The notes under the pieces were generated by a model. The model was not told the DNA's origin. It ran no database searches and worked only from the letters and a program-made list of their open reading frames with translations. Positions 59,043 to 64,000 of a DNA stretch of 64,000 nucleotides are shown piece by piece (position 1 is the first letter of the stretch; each line of letters begins with the position of its first letter). This stretch comes from Levilactobacillus tujiorum (GTDB lineage Bacteria > Bacillota > Bacilli > Lactobacillales > Lactobacillaceae). Made by a program: the position numbers and the translations under genes. Where the stretch lies: the NCBI RefSeq assembly GCF_012641185.1, contig NZ_JAAXLK010000010.1, positions 28,258-92,257 on the forward strand, in the 5' to 3' direction.

Positions 59043-60278
59043 CTACTTCAAGAGGGTGGTGACCATTTGCTCGTAAATCGTAATGAACCGGTGATACATG
59101 TCGAGATCGACGTATTCGTTTACTTGGTGGGCCGTAATGTTACCGGGCCCAAAGATGACGACATCAATATCCGGATTGGCGGCGAGGAACGAGGAAGCAT
59201 CCGTTCCCCCAGGCACCCCAATTAACGGTAAGTGTTGGTCGAGGTTTGCTTCCCCCACCGACTTGGCGACCTTCACGAGTGGCGCGTCTTCCATGGTGTG
59301 CATTGGACGCAGGTCACTCAGCACGTCTAACGTCAGGTCAGCCCCCGCGGCGTTCAGATCGGCAATGATTTCCTTAATGGCGACTAACATGTCGGCATTG
59401 GGAAGTTCAGGAATTGTCCGAATCTTGACGGATAGGTCGGCGCTAGCAGGAACGGTGTTGATTTGTTCACCACCGCGCACCATCGTGACGACTGGCGTTA
59501 CGGCACCGAGAACCGGGTTGCGGTAGTTCTTGACGGATTCGAAGTAGGCTTCTTCTTTTTGATAGAAGGCCATGAGCGGTGTGATGGCGTTCTTACCAAT
59601 CTCTGGCATGGAGCTGTGCGCAGCCGTTCCGTTAGAGTGAACCGTGTAGGTCAAGGATCCTTTGTGAGCCAATTCGATGAAATGTTGTTCGTTGGTGTGG
59701 TTGGCATCGGCTAATTTTTGCGCGCCAGCTTGGTCAATTTGCAACATGTACTGAATTTGTTTTTGCATCAGTAATTGTTTAGCGGCACCACTGGGTTCAC
59801 CAACGATTAAGGTGTCGAGGTCCTTGGCATAGCCCGCTTCGGCGAGTTGCTTGGCACCGTACTGCCCATATTCTTCCCCGACCGTCGCCATGAAACGCAG
59901 GGTACCATGTAGCGGCACCTGTTGGTCGTGTAAATTGATCAGTGCCCAGGCGCCGGCCATGAGTCCTGACTTCATATCGGACGTTCCCCGGCCGATCATC
60001 AGGTTATCTTTGATGGTGGCGGACAGGGCGTCGACTTTCCATTTAGCGGCGTCACCGAGAGCCACGATATCAGCGTGACCGTCAAACCCAACGACCGGCC
60101 CTTTGCCGTCGCCGATTTCGGCAACTAAACTGGCCCGATCGGGAGCATATTCGACGAGCTTACTTTCAATATTGTGCTTAGCAAATAAGGCAGCAATGTA
60201 GTCAATGACTTGTTTCTCGCTACCGTTAACGGTGTTCATTTTAACGATGTCGCTCAGAGTTTGAACAACTTCATCCAT
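59043..60278 (-). CDS. M20-family metallopeptidase/deacylase (ArgE/DapE-like)
   Basis: 411 residues. Metal ligands and active-site residues are recognisable: GFDGHADIVALG (His and Asp), IGRGTSDMKSG (Asp), VGEEYGQYGAK (Glu-Glu, catalytic and ligand), LIVGEPSG (Glu) and PGNITAHQVNEYV (His). The lid domain (HSNGTAAHSSMPEIGKNAI) is complete. Members remove acyl groups from amino acids or split small peptides; the ArgE/DapE subgroup acts on N-acetylornithine or N-succinyl-diaminopimelate. The substrate here is open. AGGTGAAGG is upstream of the ATG. Monocistronic. Confidence 0.92.
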   Translation of the reverse strand: MDEVVQTLSDIVKMNTVNGSEKQVIDYIAALFAKHNIESKLVEYAPDRASLVAEIGDGKGPVVGFDGHADIVALGDAAKWKVDALSATIKDNLMIGRGTSDMKSGLMAGAWALINLHDQQVPLHGTLRFMATVGEEYGQYGAKQLAEAGYAKDLDTLIVGEPSGAAKQLLMQKQIQYMLQIDQAGAQKLADANHTNEQHFIELAHKGSLTYTVHSNGTAAHSSMPEIGKNAITPLMAFYQKEEAYFESVKNYRNPVLGAVTPVVTMVRGGEQINTVPASADLSVKIRTIPELPNADMLVAIKEIIADLNAAGADLTLDVLSDLRPMHTMEDAPLVKVAKSVGEANLDQHLPLIGVPGGTDASSFLAANPDIDVVIFGPGNITAHQVNEYVDLDMYHRFITIYEQMVTTLLK

Positions 60279-60526
60279 GTTCCTTCACCTCATTTTAAAA
60301 TTCTCGTGTATATGTAAACAATTAGGTTAATGACTAACTTGATTACAGCACTTTTTGCGAGGGGGGTCAAGAAACTGGTGGCGCAATGGGGCAAAACTAA
60401 TGGCCAAGTGGGCTGGGATTCAGTAGCCTCAGCCAGCATGAGTTATTTGATGAGCTTTAAAGTTGACGGGGACCTAGCATGACGTTCACACTGAACGCAT
60501 AGTAAAAAGAAATGGAGTGATTGATT

Positions 60527-61471
60527 GTGCGTGCAATTGTGATTGACCAACCAGGGGATGCTGATGTGATGAAGATGGTGTCGCGGCCGATACCAACGCC
60601 TACGAAGGATCAGACAGTCATTCGGATTCATGCGTTTGGGGTGCATCGCTACGAAGTCTTAACGCGGGCTGGCGGATCGCCGTCCGTGAAATTTCCACGG
60701 GTGATTGGGGTAGAAGCTGTAGGTGAGGTTTACGCACCAGCGGCGGATAGCCAGTTACAAGTTGGTCAGAAGGTCATCACGATGATGGGTGGCTTGGGCC
60801 GTGAGGTGGATGGGAGTTATCAGGATTACGCCCTCGTCGCCGACAATCATTTATACCCAGTCGATTACGCTGGTGACTGGGTAACCTTGGCTCAATATCC
60901 GGAAAATTTCTACACGGCATTAGGCGCGATCAAGTCCTTGGGGTTACAGGCGGGACAGTCACTACTAGTTCGCGGTGGCACCAGTGTGGTCGGGATCGCC
61001 GCCACTAAACTAGCGAAGGCGTTGGGCCTAACCGTAACGGCGACGACTCGGCGGCCGGAGATGTTAGCGGAATTAAAGCAGCAGGGCGCAGATGTAGCCG
61101 TCTTGGATACCGACAATCAGCTCCAGACATCTAAGCAATTTGATGGGATCATTGATATGGTCGGGACGGTTACAATGGCCGATTCGATTGCCCATCTCCG
61201 GCAAGGCGGCGTCGTATGCGTGATCGGTTTGTTAGCCGGTGAATGGGTGGTGAAGAACTTTGACCCGTTTAGTCTGGCTGGTAAATTCCTAACCGTGTTC
61301 GATTCTACCGAAGTACAACAGCCATTGGTGGATGAGATGTTTGAGCTGATTAAGCGCTATGATTTGACGGTGCCCATCGCCAAAGTCTTTAAGCTCGATG
61401 AGATCAGAGCAGCCCACGACTATGTCATGCAGAGCCGGGCACTGGGACAAGTGATTATTGATAATGACTAG
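60527..61471 (+). CDS. Zinc-independent medium-chain reductase, quinone oxidoreductase-like
   Basis: 314 residues starting MRAIVIDQPGDADVM. The nucleotide loop LVRGGTSVVGIAATKLAKAL has the AxxGxxG-like pattern of NADPH:quinone reductases, and zinc ligands are absent. IDMVGTVTMADSIAHLRQGG and VCVIGLLAG complete the core. GTG at 60527 (GGAG nine bases upstream) is favoured over the TTG at 60521. It is convergent with an Lrp/AsnC gene. Probable role is reduction of quinones or reactive enals/enones; unproven. Confidence 0.9.
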   Translation: MRAIVIDQPGDADVMKMVSRPIPTPTKDQTVIRIHAFGVHRYEVLTRAGGSPSVKFPRVIGVEAVGEVYAPAADSQLQVGQKVITMMGGLGREVDGSYQDYALVADNHLYPVDYAGDWVTLAQYPENFYTALGAIKSLGLQAGQSLLVRGGTSVVGIAATKLAKALGLTVTATTRRPEMLAELKQQGADVAVLDTDNQLQTSKQFDGIIDMVGTVTMADSIAHLRQGGVVCVIGLLAGEWVVKNFDPFSLAGKFLTVFDSTEVQQPLVDEMFELIKRYDLTVPIAKVFKLDEIRAAHDYVMQSRALGQVIIDND

Positions 61472-61474
61472 GAT

Positions 61475-61532
61475 GACGACTGTCCATTTGGTACGCGGAA
61501 AGGGTCTGAGGCTGCTACCCCAGGCCCTTTTG
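61475..61532. terminator. Terminator with repeat module C
   Basis: GAAAGGGTCTGAGG and CCCCAGGCCCTTTT arms at about 61498-61531. The preceding CCATTTGGTACGCGGAAA resembles the sequence before the hairpins at 8980 and 38562. Serves the reductase and the convergent Lrp/AsnC gene. Confidence 0.85.
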
Positions 61533-61541
61533 TCATGACGG

Positions 61542-61961
61542 TTAGATGAGTTCATCGATGACGTCGATCACCTTGTAAGTGGCGACGTTGCCTAGTGCGA
61601 GTAAAAAGTCGTTTAGTTCGGCGCGCGAACGAAAGGCACCTTCAATCAGGTACGGCATATCGCCAGAGACACGATAATGATGGCGGATGGCATTCCTATA
61701 ACGGTGGATGAGTGCGCGATAGCCGGCGCGTTGGGCGGCGTCCTTCATAGCGGTTCGAATGAAAATTTGGCGATCGTAGCCTAGCTTTTCGGTATCGACT
61801 TCAATGGTGTAACGCTTGATGACGCCGGCGTCTTCTAAGCGATTAATGCGGGCAGTCACGGCCGGCGCGGTGAGATGGACCCGTGCGGCCAAATGATTGA
61901 CCTTGATACGGCAGTTGTGCGTCAGTTCTTTGAGGATTAGGATGTCTGTTTGATCGAGCAA
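61542..61961 (-). CDS. Lrp/AsnC-family regulator
   Basis: 139 residues. HTH: DQTDILILKELTHNCRIKVN, then HLAARVHLTAPAVTARINRL; the C-terminal RAM domain follows (TIEVDTEKLGYDRQIFIRTA, HHYRVSGDMPYLIEGAF). TTG start with AAGG about eight bases upstream. Members bind an amino acid or similar small molecule and act on nearby operons; targets here could be the adjacent osmoprotectant transporter or the reductase, but no operator was identified. Confidence 0.92.
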   Translation of the reverse strand: MLDQTDILILKELTHNCRIKVNHLAARVHLTAPAVTARINRLEDAGVIKRYTIEVDTEKLGYDRQIFIRTAMKDAAQRAGYRALIHRYRNAIRHHYRVSGDMPYLIEGAFRSRAELNDFLLALGNVATYKVIDVIDELI

Positions 61962-62206
61962 GTGGCAAGACCTTCTTTTATAAGGATTTTAAGACGAAAC
62001 GCTTTAGTTTTAATATTAACAGTCTCGTCAAAAAACTGTAAAGTAGACGCTGTTGTCATCGAGTGGCGAGCAAGGCGTTTCCCTAGGTAACTGGCAGAAG
62101 ACTAGTATAATGGGACACTATAAGGAAAGCGAGACGGGAGACGTTACCCGAATGTCCAAGCGGATCATTCGAGTGTCCAGCCTGTGACAAGTGTATGGAG
62201 GTCAGC

Positions 62207-63139
62207 ATGATAGAATTTAAAAATGTTAGTAAGCAATATGAAGGCAAGTTGGCCCTGGATCGGCTGAACCTGACTATTCCGAGTCGGGACTTTTTCGTGC
62301 TAGTCGGTCCCAGTGGTAGTGGTAAGACCACGACCCTCAAGATGCTCAATCGGCTGATTGAACCGACTGATGGGAACATTTACTTTGATGATCAACGCAT
62401 TATTGATTACGATCTAAAACAGTTACGGCAGCGCATGGGCTACGTATTGCAAAATATCGCGCTTTTTCCGAACTTAAACATTCAAGAAAACATCGCCATT
62501 CAGGCGGAATCGTTGGGATGGCCACGTAAGGATCGGGTCGCTCGTGCGCGGCATTTATTGGCACAGGTGGACTTGGATCCCGATCAGTATGCGACGCGGA
62601 TGCCCAATGAGCTATCCGGTGGGGAACAGCAACGGGTTGGCATCATCCGGGCCTTAGCCATCAAACCGCAAGTGGTCTTGATGGATGAGCCGTTTAGTGC
62701 GTTGGACCCGATTTCACGAAAACAGTTGCAGGACTTGGTCTTACGGTTACATAAGAAGCTGAAGATGACCTTTATTTTCGTGACGCATGATATGCACGAG
62801 GCGCTGCGGTTGGGCCAACACATTGCGATCATGCGCCAGGGCCACATTCAGCAGGTCGGGACGAGTGCGGAGATTATGGAGCACCCGGCCAACGACTTCG
62901 TCCGGGGCTTCTTTCAAAATGAACATGCGGTGCGCCCGGAAACGGTGCAGAGTCTATTGGACGACGGCTATGGCCAACCCACAACGGCGTTACCGACACT
63001 GCCAGCAGATGCTCCGGTTAGTGAATTGGCCGCAATGCTGCGGCAAAATCAAGCGGTGGTGGTTGCCACTGCGCAGTCCCAGCGCGCGTTGTCCACGCCA
63101 GATTTACTCGACTATTTAGCCACTAAGGAGGCAGATTAG
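62207..63139 (+). CDS. opuCA: Osmoprotectant ABC transporter ATP-binding protein (OpuC type)
   Basis: 310 residues. Walker A GPSGSGKTT, Q-loop GYVLQNIALFPNLN, signature LSGGEQQRVGII, Walker B VVLMDEPFSALD and H-loop FVTHDMHE are all intact. The C-terminal 70 residues are a partial CBS-like region (one short copy), shorter than in full OpuCA, where CBS domains sense ionic strength or c-di-AMP. The ATG at 62207 is preceded by GGAGG. It lies two bases before the permease gene. It would power uptake of glycine betaine, carnitine or choline during osmotic stress. Confidence 0.93.
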   Translation: MIEFKNVSKQYEGKLALDRLNLTIPSRDFFVLVGPSGSGKTTTLKMLNRLIEPTDGNIYFDDQRIIDYDLKQLRQRMGYVLQNIALFPNLNIQENIAIQAESLGWPRKDRVARARHLLAQVDLDPDQYATRMPNELSGGEQQRVGIIRALAIKPQVVLMDEPFSALDPISRKQLQDLVLRLHKKLKMTFIFVTHDMHEALRLGQHIAIMRQGHIQQVGTSAEIMEHPANDFVRGFFQNEHAVRPETVQSLLDDGYGQPTTALPTLPADAPVSELAAMLRQNQAVVVATAQSQRALSTPDLLDYLATKEAD

Positions 63140-63140
63140 T

Positions 63141-63935
63141 TTGCAAGCCATTTTGCACATCTTAAAAACGCAAGGGAGCGATATTGTTCGCGCCATTGGC
63201 CAACATATTGGCTTGTCTTTAGTTTCATTATTAATCGCCGCAGTGATTGCCATTCCGTTGGCGATTGTCTTGATGAATCACAAACGTGCGGCGAATGTCA
63301 TGCTGCAGATTACCAGCATTTTGCAGACGATTCCTAGTCTGGCGCTGTTAGGAATCCTGATTCCCATCGTTGGGATTGGGACGATCCCTTCGATCATTGC
63401 GTTGGTAATTTACGCGGTCATGCCAATCTTTCAGAACACATACTCCGGACTGACGACGATTGACCCTAACCTGGAAGAAGCCGCCACGGCATTTGGACTG
63501 TCGCGCCAAATGAAGCTATTTCGCGTCGAGCTGCCGTTAGCCTTGCCCATGATTATTTCGGGTATCCGGATCGCCACGGTCATGATCATTGGGACGGCAA
63601 CCTTGGCCGCCTTGATTGGCGCAGGTGGCTTAGGGACGTATATTCTCTTGGGGATTGAAACCAATAACAATGCGTTGTTGATTATTGGTGCCGTATTGTC
63701 GGCCGTGTTGGCGCTGGTCTTTGGTGCGGCCATCGACTGGCTGGGCAAGCTGTCGTTTAAGAAAGCGGGGATCGTGTTACTCACGCTGGTCGTCTTGATT
63801 GGGGGCTTCGCGGGCTATCGCAAGCTGGCGCACCCACAGACGACGATTACCGTCGCTGGTAAATTAGGTAGTGAACCGGAAATCCTGATCCTGAATTATT
63901 CACCAGAAACTCCAAAATCCCCATCAAACACATGA
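63141..63935 (+). pseudogene. Osmoprotectant ABC permease, substrate-binding half lost (truncated OpuCB/BC fusion)
   Basis: The first 210 residues form a complete glycine-betaine permease domain with five or six helices and the loop EEAATAFGLSRQMKLFRVEL that contacts the ATPase. The next part begins the usual fused substrate-binding domain (TTITVAGKLGSEPEILI, residues 235-251), but the frame then reads LNYSPETPKSPSNT and stops. A full fusion is about 500 residues and continues after EILI with a long binding domain. TTG start after AAGGAGG. I infer an insertion or deletion near 63,890; a binding protein encoded elsewhere could still serve the permease. Confidence 0.82.
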
Positions 63936-64000
63936 TTCAAGTGCTTGATGGGAATTTTACGTTTTCACCTTTTAAGTGCAGAAAAAGAGCCTCAGCTCTG
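63890..64000. mobile_element. Possible insertion-sequence end interrupting the transporter gene
   Basis: From about 63,890 the sequence no longer fits the transporter. It includes a 12-bp stem CCCATCAAACAC (63920-63931) / GTGCTTGATGGG (63941-63952) with one mismatch and flanking AAAAT/ATTTT. Further right, AAGTGCAGAAAAAGAGCC resembles the end inverted repeats of ISL3-like elements. The window stops before any transposase, so this is a tentative call. Confidence 0.4.

Noticed and set aside
1..64000. CRISPR arrays or prophage
   Set aside because: No regularly spaced short direct repeats and no integrase, capsid or terminase genes were seen.

Overview
This 64 kb window looks like chromosomal DNA of a heterofermentative lactobacillus, most likely Levilactobacillus (L. 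brevis group) or a close relative. The evidence is the moderate GC content, strong GGAGG ribosome-binding sites, a WxL surface-protein cluster, a divergent padR/padA phenolic-acid pair, two fructokinase plus mannitol-dehydrogenase-like cassettes, and several CcpA-type cre sites. The assignment rests on recognised protein families, not on a database search. There is no phage and no CRISPR array; the only sign of a mobile element is a probable insertion at the right edge.

Layout. 0-4 kb: edge of an EAL-domain gene, then a carboxylate permease (AEC family) and D-2-hydroxyacid dehydrogenase pair flanked by two paralogous acetyltransferases. 4.4-8.6 kb: a minus-strand run of four zinc-ribbon proteins, three of them membrane-anchored, behind a strongly structured leader RNA. 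9-11 kb: Nudix hydrolase and padA/padR with a 26-bp palindromic operator. 11.4-15.7 kb: oligo-1,6-glucosidase, sugar symporter and divergent LacI regulator. 16.4-22 kb: GPH symporter, two alpha/beta hydrolases and a GH65 phosphorylase, apparently one operon. 22.2-26.5 kb: an AT-rich, probably acquired island with a kinase-fold HTH regulator lacking its catalytic Asp, an intracellular GH28 pectinase and a GPH symporter. 26.6-28 kb: acetyltransferase and an SMR exporter pair under a guanidine-I (ykkC) riboswitch. 28-36 kb: two diverged tandem copies of a four-gene cassette (ROK fructokinase, mannitol-type dehydrogenase, YczE-like membrane protein, VOC protein), then a LacI regulator and tRNA-Gln(TTG).

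36.6-48 kb: zeta-type kinase with a small partner gene, nucleoside hydrolase, arylsulfate-sulfotransferase-like surface protein, membrane-bound MerR, secreted C39-like peptidase, nicotinamidase, a PadR/DUF1700/DUF4097 envelope operon, tRNA-dihydrouridine synthase, another SMR protein and two small secreted paralogues. 48-54 kb: stand-alone FabV enoyl reductase, flavodoxin, acetyltransferase, amino-acid permease and an unknown basic protein. 54-58 kb: WxL protein, WxL-binding protein (DUF916/DUF3324) and lectin-WxL protein. 59-64 kb: M20 peptidase, quinone-oxidoreductase-like protein, Lrp/AsnC regulator and an OpuC-type osmoprotectant transporter whose fused substrate-binding domain is cut off near 63,890.

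Intergenic spaces carry dispersed repeats: a two-module family (modules 1 and 2, together in the same order twice, singly or in fragments elsewhere), a second family with inverted ends (two copies), and a short module next to terminators. The most unusual items are the zinc-ribbon cluster with its leader, the catalytically incomplete kinase-fold regulator with its long inverted-repeat operator, the duplicated fructose/mannitol cassette with a candidate permease, and the repeat family.
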